Below, in pieces: positions 11,432-21,331 of a stretch of 56,224 bases of DNA (positions are counted from its first letter, which is position 1; every line of letters begins with the position of its first letter). The stretch comes from Desulfosporosinus metallidurans (GTDB lineage Bacteria; Bacillota; Desulfitobacteriia; Desulfitobacteriales; Desulfitobacteriaceae), in contig NZ_MLBF01000029.1 in the NCBI RefSeq assembly GCF_001936615.1, positions 1 to 56,224 of the forward strand, read 5' to 3'. A program made the position numbers and the translations under genes. The notes under the pieces are model-generated. The model worked only from the letters and a program-made list of their open reading frames with translations. It did not search any database and was not told the DNA's origin.

Positions 11432-12364
11432 TTAACCTTGGAAATATGTCGTCATTTGTGGTACGACTTGCTTTTTACGGGAAAGAACGCCCGGCAGATC
11501 AACGCTTCCATTGACAATTTCTTTGCCAAAGGCCTTAGCTACTTCTTCTGGGTTATCCCCTTTTACGATCAGCTCTGTGGTGTCTGTTAAAATGTCCGTT
11601 ATCATCAAGCAGAGATAACGCATATCTTGAGCAACTCGATGTGCCTCAATTGCTGCTGTTAAGTTTGCCCGAACGTCTTCAAATCCATCCATACCCATCA
11701 AACTTACTTGTCCAACACCGATTTTGTGAGGACCCATGGTGAAGGCCTTAAGATCTTCTTCAATCATGCTTTGTGGGGTACGCTCTGCAATGTTGGAAGA
11801 TGCTTTGAACATGTCGATACCGAAGGTTTTCGGCTCAACTCCAGCAATAGCGGCGAGTTCAGCAGCGATCGTCTTATCCAACTCAGTGCAAGTTGGAGAT
11901 TTAAAGATGACAGTATCGGAGAGAATAGCTGCGAGTAAAATTCCCGCGATTGGTTTTTCAGGAACTAAGCCGGCTTCCTTGTATGCTTGCGCCACGATGG
12001 TACATGTAGAACCAACAGGCTCAATACGAACATATAGGGGTTCTGCAGTTTGAAATCCACCCACTTTGTGATGGTCAACAATTTGCACGAGTTGAGCTTG
12101 ATCTGCGCCAGCAACCGCTTGTCCATACTCATTGTGGTCGACGAGAATCAATTTTTGTTTAGCCTCTACAGACGCCAATACCTCAGGAATAGCAACTCCA
12201 TAATAATTGAGCACATATTCAGTCTCTTTATTGAGCTTCCCTGCTGAGCATGGAACAACATTGGCAGTCCCCGTAAGTTCTTTTAAACGAGCCAATGCAA
12301 TCGCTGAGCAAACTGAATCTGTATCTGGGCTTTTGTGACCAACAACATAAATTTTATCTGACAT
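11432..12364 (-). CDS. ppaC: Manganese-dependent inorganic pyrophosphatase (family II)
   Basis: This DHH-family phosphoesterase hydrolyses pyrophosphate to phosphate with Mn/Co. The metal-binding motifs are GHKSPDTDSVCSA near residue 8, LVDHNEYGQ, and the DHH signature IVDHHKVGG. The C-terminal substrate-binding SRKKQVVP is present. At 310 residues with no CBS insert it is the unregulated short form. It lies between pcrA and ligA on the same strand with gaps of 57 and 119 bases. Confidence 0.96.
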   Translation of the reverse strand: MSDKIYVVGHKSPDTDSVCSAIALARLKELTGTANVVPCSAGKLNKETEYVLNYYGVAIPEVLASVEAKQKLILVDHNEYGQAVAGADQAQLVQIVDHHKVGGFQTAEPLYVRIEPVGSTCTIVAQAYKEAGLVPEKPIAGILLAAILSDTVIFKSPTCTELDKTIAAELAAIAGVEPKTFGIDMFKASSNIAERTPQSMIEEDLKAFTMGPHKIGVGQVSLMGMDGFEDVRANLTAAIEAHRVAQDMRYLCLMITDILTDTTELIVKGDNPEEVAKAFGKEIVNGSVDLPGVLSRKKQVVPQMTTYFQG

Positions 12365-12421
12365 AATTACACCTAAACCTTTCTTTTCCTAAATTTCAAA
12401 ATGCACCATGGATAAAAAATG

Positions 12422-14692
12422 TCACAGTTTCGTTAACTTGGCATACTCCGCAATTAATTTCTTGATTCCACCGTCAAAAACAATTGTCAGTTCCGCTTGA
12501 TTTCCCTCTCCCTTAATGGAGACAATAATCCCTCGACCAAACGTCGCGTGTTCCACTTTTTCTCCTATATGATGCGCCTCACCCCCTTTAATGACCAGAG
12601 TACTCCCAAAATCTTTTTCCCACGACCCTGAACCCAACGGAATCGTGCGGTCAGAAGACGCGTTCCGTTGTCGGGCTGGCTTGAGTGAAGTATTTGGCCG
12701 ACGTTTTGGTGGATCAAGAGGGTCAATCTCCGTCATTAACTCTGACGGAATTTCCTCTAAAAAGCGCGAGGGTTGATTATACTGCGTCTTACCATAAAGC
12801 ATTCGCATTTCTGCATTACACAGGTAGAGTTTCTCCCTCGCCCGAGTGATAGCAACATAACAAAGTCGGCGTTCTTCCTCTAAAACGGTCGGCTCCATGA
12901 GTGAACGGCTACTGGGAAAAATCCCATCTTCCATCCCAACCACAAAAACGACCGGGAATTCTAAACCCTTCGCACTATGCATCGTCATCAAAGCCACGGC
13001 TTCCTCCGCTTGGTCTAATTCATCAATATCGGCAACCAAAGAAACCTGTTCTAAGAATCCGCTCAAGCCCGGAACAAACTCTTCCTCTTCAGACCCATCG
13101 TTTAAGGCATTTTGCGCGGCTTGAGCTGCTTTAGCATCATACTCAGCGGTTACGGATAGGAACTCCAACAGGTTTTCCAGACGCGTCTCCGCTTCCGGTG
13201 TGTTTTCCGCCCCAAGGATCGCTTTGTACCCCGTCTTGTTCAGAATCTCTTCCACCAGGTCTGAAACACTTGCCTCTCGTGCAAAGTTTACCAAGCCATG
13301 CATCGTTTGGGCAAAGCCTATTAACGGTTTCTTAGCTCGTGTCGACAATTCAGGAATATACTCAGCCTCCAGAATGGCGTCTAGTACAGGCATTCCTTGT
13401 TCATCGGCATATTCTAAAATCTTTTGCAGGGTGCTGTCCCCTAGGCCGCGTTTCGGCACATTAAGCACACGGGCAAAACTCACTTGATCCGCTGGATTAT
13501 ACAAGACTCTTAAATAGGCTAGGATGTCTTTGATTTCCAAGCGCTGGTAGAACTTCAATCCTGAGAAAACACGATACGGCGTAGCAGCCTTCATAAGACG
13601 CTCCTCAAGAGCCCGCGACTGAGCATTCGTCCGATAAAGAATGGCAAAATCATTAAAGGGGCGTCCTTCCAGCTCGTGCAACCGTTGAATTCGTTCGACG
13701 ACATAGCCAGCCTCATCTCGCTCATCAGACCCTACATAACACACGACAGACTGTCCCTCCGAGTTTTCAGTCCAGAGCGACTTCTCTTTACGTGATTCGT
13801 TATTCCTGACCACTGCATTAGCCGCATTGAGGATCTTTTGTGTCGAACGATAATTTTGTTCGAGTTTGATGACTTTCGCTTCCGGATAATCCCGCTCAAA
13901 ATCAAGAATATTTTGGATATCAGCCCCGCGCCATCCATAGACCGATTGATCATCATCGCCAACCACGCAGAGATTCCGATATTCACTTGCTAAAAGTTTA
14001 ATCAGCATATACTGCGCATGGTTCGTATCTTGGTACTCATCCACCATAATATAGCGGAATTTATCCTGATAATATCGATAGACATGGTCGCTTTGCTGAA
14101 AGAGCTGAACCGTGAGCATGATAATATCATCAAAATCAAGAGCATTATTGCTCTTGAGTCGTTTCTGGTAAGAACGATAAATATCCACAATCTTTTGTTC
14201 AAAATAACTAGAAGCCTTATAGGAAAATTCTTCAGGATCTTGAAGTTTGTTTTTGGCATCACTAATGACGGCCGCCACACTGCGCACTGGGAATTTCTTT
14301 TCATCATAATTGTATTCTTTTAAACACGCTTTGAGTAACGACTGTTGATCCCCAGTATCATAAATGACGAAATTCTTAGTATACCCTGGTAAATTATCAA
14401 TTTCACGTCTCAGAATACGGACACATGCCGAGTGAAAAGTAGTGACCCAGAGTCCATACCCCTCACTGCCCAGCAAGGTGGCCACTCGCTCCCGCATCTC
14501 TTTCGCCGCTTTATTCGTAAAGGTAATCGCTAATATCTCACTGGGTTCTATTCCCTGAGCAATTAAATGGGCAATTCTATAGGTGAGAACCCGTGTCTTT
14601 CCAGATCCTGCACCGGCAAGAATTAGAAGCGGCCCTTCTTTATGCTCAGCAGCCTCCCGCTGTACTGGATTCAAATCGTCCAACCGATACAT
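12422..14692 (-). CDS. pcrA: UvrD/PcrA-type ATP-dependent DNA helicase
   Basis: This superfamily 1A 3'-5' helicase acts in repair and plasmid replication. Helicase motifs are intact: Walker A LAGAGSGKTRVLTYR, motif Ia ITFTNKAAKEMRERV, Walker B VDEYQDTNHAQ, GDDDQSVYGWRGAD, and VALMTMHSAKGLEFP. A C-terminal Tudor-like tail (VEHATFGRGIIVSI) is the PcrA part that contacts RNA polymerase. The frame opens at a GTG at 14710. The ATG at 14692 (MYRLDDLNPVQ) has GAGGTGG upstream and matches family starts, so it is used. About 756 residues. Confidence 0.96.
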   Translation of the reverse strand: MYRLDDLNPVQREAAEHKEGPLLILAGAGSGKTRVLTYRIAHLIAQGIEPSEILAITFTNKAAKEMRERVATLLGSEGYGLWVTTFHSACVRILRREIDNLPGYTKNFVIYDTGDQQSLLKACLKEYNYDEKKFPVRSVAAVISDAKNKLQDPEEFSYKASSYFEQKIVDIYRSYQKRLKSNNALDFDDIIMLTVQLFQQSDHVYRYYQDKFRYIMVDEYQDTNHAQYMLIKLLASEYRNLCVVGDDDQSVYGWRGADIQNILDFERDYPEAKVIKLEQNYRSTQKILNAANAVVRNNESRKEKSLWTENSEGQSVVCYVGSDERDEAGYVVERIQRLHELEGRPFNDFAILYRTNAQSRALEERLMKAATPYRVFSGLKFYQRLEIKDILAYLRVLYNPADQVSFARVLNVPKRGLGDSTLQKILEYADEQGMPVLDAILEAEYIPELSTRAKKPLIGFAQTMHGLVNFAREASVSDLVEEILNKTGYKAILGAENTPEAETRLENLLEFLSVTAEYDAKAAQAAQNALNDGSEEEEFVPGLSGFLEQVSLVADIDELDQAEEAVALMTMHSAKGLEFPVVFVVGMEDGIFPSSRSLMEPTVLEEERRLCYVAITRAREKLYLCNAEMRMLYGKTQYNQPSRFLEEIPSELMTEIDPLDPPKRRPNTSLKPARQRNASSDRTIPLGSGSWEKDFGSTLVIKGGEAHHIGEKVEHATFGRGIIVSIKGEGNQAELTIVFDGGIKKLIAEYAKLTKL

Positions 14693-15016
14693 TAAACCAC
14701 TCCACCTCACTTCTTGTACATATTATAACATACACTACGCCCTACTGTTGCTCGATTTGCAAGCGCCCCCCTTAGCTTCGAGGGGTCACAATAATGATTA
14801 ACTATACCTAATAGCGACGGTTACTATAGTGTAACCCCTATTATACGGTCATTTTACCGATTTCTTCAACAATAACTCAAGCTGCATTGGAAAGAAACCT
14901 ATTTATTCCTGTCTTCAGGAGAAAAAGCGGGGAGATATACCCAAAAGGGGATGAATTCAGCCGAAGTTGGATCAAATATAGCAAGATCACTCTCAGAAAT
15001 ATTATCGAAGTAATAT
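14693..15016. other. Intergenic region, no gene seen
   Basis: About 320 bases separate pcrA from the terminator of the methyltransferase locus. The only structure noticed is a short inverted repeat GTTACTATAGTGTAAC near 14820. No ORF with a ribosome binding site, no RNA gene and no recognisable riboswitch was found. Confidence 0.4.
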
Positions 15017-15060
15017 AAATAAGGTTAATGGAGACATTCCCTTCTCCATTAACCTTATTT
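15017..15060 (-). terminator. Terminator of the corrinoid locus
   Basis: A 17-base perfect inverted repeat (AAATAAGGTTAATGGAG at 15017-15033 against its complement at 15044-15060) lies 75 bases after the activator gene's stop. It is the strongest hairpin in this part of the window and marks the probable end of the operon. Confidence 0.8.
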
Positions 15061-15134
15061 GTTTGTTTCAGCCGTTCATCCAGACCTCATATGACTATAA
15101 CTAAGTCTGATACCATGCAAAATTTAAGTTTAAC

Positions 15135-16973
15135 TTAGTTGTCCCCCTTAAAATCCAGTCCTTTAATAAATTCTTGCTGAAATTCATTCCTATTAGAAAG
15201 TTCAATGTGCTCCGCCATCTTAGCTAGAATGTCTGCCCTTGCTCTCTCTTCCATCGACAGTAAGGCCATTTTCGCCCCATCTCCGGCGGCGTTGCCAATC
15301 GTGTGAATCCGTTCCAGCGGTAGAGCCGGTAATAAACCAATAACAACGGCACTTTCCTTCTTAATATAATTGCCAAAGGCCCCTGCTAAGAGTACCCTGT
15401 CAATCTCCTGGGGAACGATTCCCATTTCCTGTACGAGAATCATAATCCCTGCCATGATGGCTCCTTTAGCCAGTTGCATCTCCCGGATATCCTTTTGCGA
15501 GAGTACAATGTCCTCGCCTGTCGCCGAATTTTCAGCCCATACCAGCACAAACTCGTTTGCCCGCTCGGTTTTTCGCACTCTATCGCGCACCAGGGGAGGT
15601 AGCTTTTCTAATTGATTCGGTTCAAAAGCGTACCGACCAGAAGGACTAATAACTCCGACCTTGAACATTTCTGCGATTGCATCGATGAGACCCGAGCCAC
15701 AAATCCCCCGTGCCTTGCCCCCTCCGATGACCTCCAATTCGACGTCCGTGGTTATACGCACTCCTTCAATAGCACCTTCTGCAGCCCGCATGCCATATTT
15801 GATCTCAGCACCCTCAAAGGCCGGCCCAGCTGCTGTCGAACAAGTGAGAAGGCGATCCTTGCCCGTCAAAATCATCTCGCCGTTCGTTCCAATATCAACA
15901 ATGAGACTAACCCCTGGTAAGCGATCCGCTTCCGTTGCTAACATGACCCCAACCGTGTCTGAACCGACATAACCCGCCACATTGGGAAGCACTACTACCA
16001 TTCCAATTCCGAGAATATTCAGTCCCAACTCTCTAGCCTCAACTCCAACTGCTTGTCGAAAAACCGGAATGAACGGCGCTGGAGCCAAATAAGTAGGATC
16101 AATTCCCAAAAATAAGTGAGCCATTGTCGTGTTACCTACTACCACAGCTTGATAGATTTCCTCAGTCCTTATCCCTCTTTCTTGGCACAATTGAGAGATA
16201 ATTCCATTGAGGCCACCGATCACTTTCTCTTGCAACTCTCTCAATTTATCAGAACCGCTCGACGCATGAGTGATCCGAGAAATTACGTCAGCACCAAAGG
16301 CCTGCTGAGGATTTGTCACCGCACCACTAGTGACGACCGTACCTTTATTCAGGTCCATAAGATAGACAACCACAGTCGTCGTTCCGATATCGATGGCCAC
16401 ACCAAAACAACGCCCCACTGTATCGCCGGGTTCCACTGCCAACAGTCTGTTCCCATCCAAGACCGCCGTTAGCTGAAATTCTCCCTGTCGTAACACCTTT
16501 GGTAACGTTGCCGCCACAGAGCGGCTAAAGCCAATAGCCTGCGGAGCTGGTAAAGAGGAAACCAACCGATCCCAATCTGGAGTCTGATCCTCTACCGTTG
16601 GTCGAGTTAGTGTTACGAAATACTTTCGTACACTGGGAGCTAAAGCCGTATGAACCACCCCAGCAAAATCAGTCTTCCGTTGATGAACATCCTTCTGTTC
16701 CTGAAGTCTAATTGTCATGTCTTGAGTCAAGGTGTGTTGACAAGTCAAAACCCAGCCAGCCTCTAATTCGGAAGCATTCAGAAACTTCTTTTCAGTTGGT
16801 GAAGTCAAGTATGGAATTTCTGTCATAACTTGTGCTTTACATTTACCACAGGTTCCTTTGCCACCACAAGTACTTTCAACTTGCACTCCAGCCGATATAG
16901 CGGCTTGCAAGATAGTAGTCCCAACCTCAAGCTGGACAACCTTATTGGAGGGTAAAAAGGTAATATCAACCAT
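15135..16973 (-). CDS. RACo-type ATP-dependent reductive activator of corrinoid proteins
   Basis: This protein probably reduces the inactive Co(II) corrinoid of the methyltransferase system back to Co(I). Its N-terminal ferredoxin domain has a 2Fe-2S set at C36, C42, C45 and C78 (STCGGKGTCGKC). A linker precedes an actin/Hsp70-type ATPase domain (DUF4445) with GVAIDIGTTTVVVYL near residue 213 and later glycine-rich motifs. It lacks the two C-terminal 4Fe-4S clusters of the methanogen activator RamA, so it follows the bacterial RACo pattern. An ATG at 16973 with AAAGGAG at proper spacing is preferred over the GTG at 16982. It follows DUF1638 by 40 bases. Confidence 0.9.
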   Translation of the reverse strand: MVDITFLPSNKVVQLEVGTTILQAAISAGVQVESTCGGKGTCGKCKAQVMTEIPYLTSPTEKKFLNASELEAGWVLTCQHTLTQDMTIRLQEQKDVHQRKTDFAGVVHTALAPSVRKYFVTLTRPTVEDQTPDWDRLVSSLPAPQAIGFSRSVAATLPKVLRQGEFQLTAVLDGNRLLAVEPGDTVGRCFGVAIDIGTTTVVVYLMDLNKGTVVTSGAVTNPQQAFGADVISRITHASSGSDKLRELQEKVIGGLNGIISQLCQERGIRTEEIYQAVVVGNTTMAHLFLGIDPTYLAPAPFIPVFRQAVGVEARELGLNILGIGMVVVLPNVAGYVGSDTVGVMLATEADRLPGVSLIVDIGTNGEMILTGKDRLLTCSTAAGPAFEGAEIKYGMRAAEGAIEGVRITTDVELEVIGGGKARGICGSGLIDAIAEMFKVGVISPSGRYAFEPNQLEKLPPLVRDRVRKTERANEFVLVWAENSATGEDIVLSQKDIREMQLAKGAIMAGIMILVQEMGIVPQEIDRVLLAGAFGNYIKKESAVVIGLLPALPLERIHTIGNAAGDGAKMALLSMEERARADILAKMAEHIELSNRNEFQQEFIKGLDFKGDN

Positions 16974-17013
16974 CTCTGTCACTCCTTTACTTTGAAACTA
17001 GTTTGTAAAGCCC

Positions 17014-17691
17014 TTAACGTTGACTGACCGAAGTAGCCTCTCCAAAGCCGAGGTGTATGGGTACGCCCGCCGGAACTTTTAGGAAGTCCTCGTCCCACTC
17101 CTCTTGCAATGCCTTGGTGATTAATCTTAAAGTGCCAGGCACAATAGCTTGCTCAAGGTTTAAATTCAAAGCTAAGTCGGCGGTTCTTTTCATGACAGGC
17201 GTCAAATCATAACTCCCAGTGTCAATGAAATTGAGCGTAGAGTAATGCGCGAACATGGCTTTAAAAATACGCAGGGCTCTAGCCTCACCATATTTTTTAA
17301 GACACTGTTCGTACTCCCAATAAATATTGCTCTCGTAGCGAAGCCAGCCATCCGTCAAATAAAAGGCAGGAACCTCGCGGCTGAGATCACGACGAATCTG
17401 ATTCCCCCCCAAAAGCAAGGATATACAGTCTTCCACCTTGGGCACCACCAACTGAGCCTGGAGTGTCACGAGACCTTCAATGCTATTACCACAGTATCCA
17501 TACAGGAGAAGGATGTTCTCTACCCCACTACTAACTTTGTCAATCTCCTGTTGAATTCTTTCCTTAAGCTTTGCAGGGAAATTATGCAGGCCGGATTCCA
17601 CCCAAACGATGGGGAGCGGGTCAGACAAAGTCCTGGAGACCACATTGATTTCATCTTCTATAGTACGACAGGCTATGGCAACAGTTTTCAT
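17014..17691 (-). CDS. DUF1638 family protein
   Basis: This soluble protein of about 225 residues has unknown biochemical function. The start MKTVAIACRTIEDEINVV and the internal LLLYGYCGNSIEGL segment fit DUF1638, a family I know mainly as a neighbour of corrinoid methyltransferase genes. The gene lies directly upstream of the corrinoid activator, probably in one transcript. The ATG at 17691 has GGAAGGGG eight bases upstream; a longer GTG start at 17709 would overlap that site. A handful of cysteines and histidines could bind metal, but no motif proves it. Confidence 0.8.
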   Translation of the reverse strand: MKTVAIACRTIEDEINVVSRTLSDPLPIVWVESGLHNFPAKLKERIQQEIDKVSSGVENILLLYGYCGNSIEGLVTLQAQLVVPKVEDCISLLLGGNQIRRDLSREVPAFYLTDGWLRYESNIYWEYEQCLKKYGEARALRIFKAMFAHYSTLNFIDTGSYDLTPVMKRTADLALNLNLEQAIVPGTLRLITKALQEEWDEDFLKVPAGVPIHLGFGEATSVSQR

Positions 17692-17766
17692 GTGAGCAAC
17701 CCCTTCCACTCGTTCAGTTGCTGATAAATGTTAAAGTATCATTGGACAATCATGAGTAAGCACTTA

Positions 17767-18997
17767 TTATTCGCAAGAGACTTTCTGAACAAACGATTTT
17801 TTGGAGATCAGACTCCAAAGCCCTAAACTTGCCAAGGCAAGAACCATATACATTAGCCCCATGACCCTAATTCGGTTTGCCCAATTCAAGGAAATTATGA
17901 TCATCCCTATGCTACCAAAGACAGTAAATGTGCAAGACATGAGGGACACAGCAGCTCCCGTGTCTCCCTTCTGCTGCTCTAGCATCAGATTAGCACTTGG
18001 GGGACGAGTTATACTACCGGCCAGTGTGGCGGGCAATAAAGACAGGGCGAAAATCCAGGGACTGTGATTTCCAATAGTACTGATCAGAAGCCCGCTTATA
18101 CAGGAGATAACATAGCTGGCACTTATGATCGAATTTGCCTTAAAATATTGGGATAGTTTCATATAAAGCATCGGACCTATCACCATAAAAAACGCATTGG
18201 CCGCAAAAAAATAACTGTATACCTGTTCACTTAAACCAAATTGACTCACATAAATATAGGATGATGATGAAATATACGACATCATCGGAATCCCCATTAA
18301 TGAAAATGTAAACAATAGGGTGACAAATCCCGGGTTTTTAGCCACGATTCCTAATCGCCCAATCGATTGGATAATAGTCCCTTCATAACGTTCATCAATA
18401 GTTTCTTCCATGGCGATACCCGCTATTGTAATCAAAAGACCGACAACCGTTAACACCATGAATACCCCTCGCCATGAGGTAAATCTTAGTATCAAGGCGC
18501 CTACTACTGGAGCAACGATCGGAGAAATCATAGCCATTGATGAAACCAGTGCCAAAACCGATACTCGTTTGCGACCGAAATAGCTGTCCTTCACCACCGC
18601 TTGGGCCACAGATGTAGCTGCGCCACTAGCAATGGCCTGTATAACACGAAAAATGATAAGTTGGTAGACGTTACCCGAAAAGGCACACAGGGGCACTTGC
18701 TACCGTGTAAAGTACAAGTCCTATCACCAAGATGCGTTTGCGCCCATATTTATCACTAAGAGGCCCCCAAACAAGAGTACCAGCAGCGTAAAAAAGAAAG
18801 AACAATATTAAGGTAAGATTTATTAAACTTGGAGCGGCCTTAAAATTCTCAGCCATCCGGGGTAATGCGGGAAGATATAGATCAGTTGATAAAGGGATAA
18901 AAGCACTTAGAAAGGCTATTAAGACGATGAGTCCTTTTTCTCCTAAGTATCTTTGGGGTTTTCGAATTCCATCTCTTAAATTAGTTTTGGTTGTCAT
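17767..18997 (-). pseudogene. Frameshifted Bcr/CflA-type MFS transporter
   Basis: Two overlapping frames together make one 12-helix major-facilitator drug transporter of roughly 400 residues. The first (18671-18997) gives helices 1-2 and the MFS motif GPLSDKYGRKR. The second (up to 18696) continues with LCAFSGNVYQLIIFRV and the rest. Removing one base from the GGGG run at 18690-18693 would join them as ...TVASALCAFSG.... It is either a homopolymer sequencing error or a real inactivating insertion. The gene sits between the intact MFS gene and DUF1638. Confidence 0.8.
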
Positions 18998-19060
18998 TGT
19001 TTCTATAAGACTCCATTCTATAGCCTTTGCCCCCGAAAGTGCTAATGTTAAACGTATTGA

Positions 19061-19093
19061 TTAGGAGGCACCTACACTTAAGGCGCCTCCTAA
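19061..19093. terminator. Hairpin after the MFS transporter gene
   Basis: TTAGGAGGCACC at 19061-19072 pairs with GGCGCCTCCTAA at 19082-19093 with one mismatch, five bases from the MFS stop. The T-run lies on the plus-strand side, so termination of the minus-strand message here is only probable. Confidence 0.55.
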
Positions 19094-19097
19094 TTTT

Positions 19098-20333
19098 TTA
19101 GACGGATTGTGCAGAGGTTTTCCCAACCTGTGCCCGTGCTTTAGATCCAAGTTCAGGTAGGAATAAGGACACAACGCCTAGCAATAAGAAGAATAAGCTG
19201 CTTAGGCCGAATAACATGCTGAAGTTCGAGCCAGCCAACGGGGTGATAATAAAGGCAGGGATGATGAAAGCACCGAGTAGTTGAAGGGTAGCGATCATTC
19301 CACCAGCAGTACCAGCATAGGCGGGGCCTATTTCCGGCAGTAGCATTGGGAAGGTCATTAACAACGGTGAACTGATTCCCATGAAGATTCCTAGAACGAA
19401 GAGGGTCACCCACATGACCGCCCCAGTCGGTACAATCCAAGCCGCATACATGGTGAGAGCTCCCAGAATGCATATAGGGGCCAAGAAAGGCTTGATTCTA
19501 CCAACACGGTCTGACATGGCTGGGCCAACAATGGCGCCTAGCATGGTCCCAATCGTCACGATCGAAGCCATCAATCCGGCAGTGACTGGGTCCACCCCAC
19601 GTACAGCGTTCAGGGCATTGGGGAGAAATCCGCTGAAGGCCATATTAGCGCCCATGAAAAACATCATTCCCAAACCGACGAGCCAAACGTTTTTGCTCTG
19701 GGCAACAACACCAATGTATTTCGTCACAGGCATCACCGGCATTTCAGGTGCACCTTTGGGCTTGGCCTTAATCAAGGCCATCCAGGCAATCCAGACGATG
19801 AGCATGAAAACACCTGCTGCAATGTAGGCACTTTTAATGGTTGGAAACATCGCGGACGTTGCTAAAGCGACTGTTATGCCAGTGGCAGCGGACGAGAAGT
19901 AGAGACCCATAGCTGTCCCCATCTTCTCCATGGGGAACCACGCTCCTAACAGCTTTGCAGCATTAGCATTGAGCAAGGCTGAGCTGAGCCCAGCTAAAAC
20001 CATCATGATAAAGAGTGTCGTGAAGTCAGTGGCAACATAGCGGAAGTACACTCCCACTACAGAAAAGGCAAATCCCACTGTGACAACGGTTTTCACGCCG
20101 AACCGATCTGCCAGTGAACCTGCTACGAGACTAAGGAGCACTGCAGGCAACATGGGCGCGGACATGATCAGCGCAAACTGAGACGATGTGAGATGTAAAT
20201 CAGGGATAATCTTAAAGGCCAGAGCTGCAACTTGAAATTGAGCAAGGCAGCCGATAAACGTTGCCAACCACATGACCAGAAGAATCACCCAACGATACGA
20301 CGAAGGCTTTGAATTATCTTGCGCGATATTCAT
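19098..20333 (-). CDS. MFS transporter (OxlT/NarK-like), substrate unknown
   Basis: This 411-residue protein with about 12 hydrophobic helices is a major facilitator secondary transporter. The loop motif after helix 2 is GSLADRFGVKT, and a related DRVGRIKP follows helix 8. The sequence resembles organic-anion and nitrate-type MFS carriers more than drug exporters. It is placed after the corrinoid protein in the methyltransferase locus. It may bring in the methylated substrate or export the demethylated product; this is inference from position. A hairpin at 20391-20411 separates it from the corrinoid gene. Confidence 0.82.
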   Translation of the reverse strand: MNIAQDNSKPSSYRWVILLVMWLATFIGCLAQFQVAALAFKIIPDLHLTSSQFALIMSAPMLPAVLLSLVAGSLADRFGVKTVVTVGFAFSVVGVYFRYVATDFTTLFIMMVLAGLSSALLNANAAKLLGAWFPMEKMGTAMGLYFSSAATGITVALATSAMFPTIKSAYIAAGVFMLIVWIAWMALIKAKPKGAPEMPVMPVTKYIGVVAQSKNVWLVGLGMMFFMGANMAFSGFLPNALNAVRGVDPVTAGLMASIVTIGTMLGAIVGPAMSDRVGRIKPFLAPICILGALTMYAAWIVPTGAVMWVTLFVLGIFMGISSPLLMTFPMLLPEIGPAYAGTAGGMIATLQLLGAFIIPAFIITPLAGSNFSMLFGLSSLFFLLLGVVSLFLPELGSKARAQVGKTSAQSV

Positions 20334-20390
20334 GATTATAGTCTCTCCCCTCTTTTATAGCAAGCTATAATTACTCAAGAGTAGAGGCTC

Positions 20391-20411
20391 GAGAGGCCTG
20401 AAAGGCCTCTC
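20391..20411 (-). other. Hairpin between corrinoid protein gene and MFS gene
   Basis: GAGAGGCCT at 20391-20399 and AGGCCTCTC at 20403-20411 form a tight stem with a three-base loop. No T-run follows on the minus strand. It may stabilise the upstream message or modulate expression of the transporter rather than terminate. Confidence 0.5.
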
Positions 20412-20463
20412 TAAACCATTCGTTAGATCTAAGCGATTTCCAGCCGCCAACTAGAGAGTCCTC

Positions 20464-21090
20464 TTACGCAACGCTAAAAATCTCATCCGCGATCTTAACT
20501 CCATCAGTAGCTGCCTGAGCACTGTAATCCGCACCCACATAGTCCTTGACAACATCGTCGATATAGTTACCGCCTATCAAAACCTTAGTATCCAAGCCAG
20601 CCGCTCGAATGGCTTCAATTGTTTCTTTCATGGATTCCTGGCAGCCAGTAAGGAGAACACTCATACCCACAAGAGGTGCCTTTGATTCCTGAATGGCCTC
20701 AATAAACTTTTCTTTCGGGACATCCACTCCTAGGTCTATGACATTATAGCCCGACCCTTTAAGAAGCATAACGACGATGTTCTTCCCTAAATCATGGATA
20801 TCTCCCTTCACTGTGCCCATGACAATATTTCCTTTGTATTCAGCATTACTTCCGCTCAAGAGTGGTTCTAAAACCACCATGGAATCTTGCATAATTTCCC
20901 CACACATAATCAGTTCGCCTAAGAAATATTCACCTGATTCAAATCGACCACCAGCCTCTGCCATACCTTGTTGCAACGAATTTACAATTTCTAAGGGAGT
21001 TACTCCGTTGTCTAAGCGCTCCTTGACCAACTCCGCCACTTGCTGTTCTTCTAATTCCGCAATTGCCTTAGATAAAGAATCTGTTAGCAT
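20464..21090 (-). CDS. Corrinoid (B12-binding) methyl carrier protein 1
   Basis: This 208-residue MtaC/MtbC-type corrinoid protein shuttles a methyl group between substrate and tetrahydrofolate methyltransferases. An N-terminal helical B12-cap domain (about residues 1-85) precedes a Rossmann-like cobalamin domain. The cobalt-ligand motif DxHxxG is D97, H99, G102 in GDIHDLGKNIV, followed by VIDLGVD and the GMSVLLTGC segment. It lies 50 bases after the small 56-residue gene and shares its operon with the UroD-family methyltransferase. Confidence 0.93.
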   Translation of the reverse strand: MLTDSLSKAIAELEEQQVAELVKERLDNGVTPLEIVNSLQQGMAEAGGRFESGEYFLGELIMCGEIMQDSMVVLEPLLSGSNAEYKGNIVMGTVKGDIHDLGKNIVVMLLKGSGYNVIDLGVDVPKEKFIEAIQESKAPLVGMSVLLTGCQESMKETIEAIRAAGLDTKVLIGGNYIDDVVKDYVGADYSAQAATDGVKIADEIFSVA

Positions 21091-21140
21091 AATTATTCCA
21101 CTCCTTCTGAATTAACTTCAAACGTCTCAGTCTCGGTTTG

Positions 21141-21311
21141 CTAGCGCTGCGCCCAAAACCAAATAAAATTATAAGCAAAGTCATCTAACTTTTCCCATTC
21201 TTTTTTAACAATTTCCTCATTCCCCGGAAAATTTTCAAATTCCTCCAGTTTGACTTCCCACGGCACACAAACACCAGGATTAGGATTTAAAAGTTTTTCT
21301 TTTTCAGACAT
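21141..21311 (-). CDS. Small 56-residue Trp-rich protein in the methyltransferase operon
   Basis: I do not recognise this protein. An ATG at 21311 with AGGAGGG nine bases upstream opens a 56-residue frame ending at a TAG at 21141-21143. It starts MSEKEKLLNPNPGVCVPWEV and ends NFIWFWAQR. It has four tryptophans, one cysteine and many charged residues, and no signal peptide. It fits neatly between the UroD-family gene (20-base gap) and the corrinoid protein gene (50-base gap). It is likely translated and could be an accessory subunit of the methyltransferase-corrinoid complex; that role is a guess from position. Confidence 0.75.
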   Translation of the reverse strand: MSEKEKLLNPNPGVCVPWEVKLEEFENFPGNEEIVKKEWEKLDDFAYNFIWFWAQR

Positions 21312-21331
21312 TGATTTTCCCTCCTATCCTT

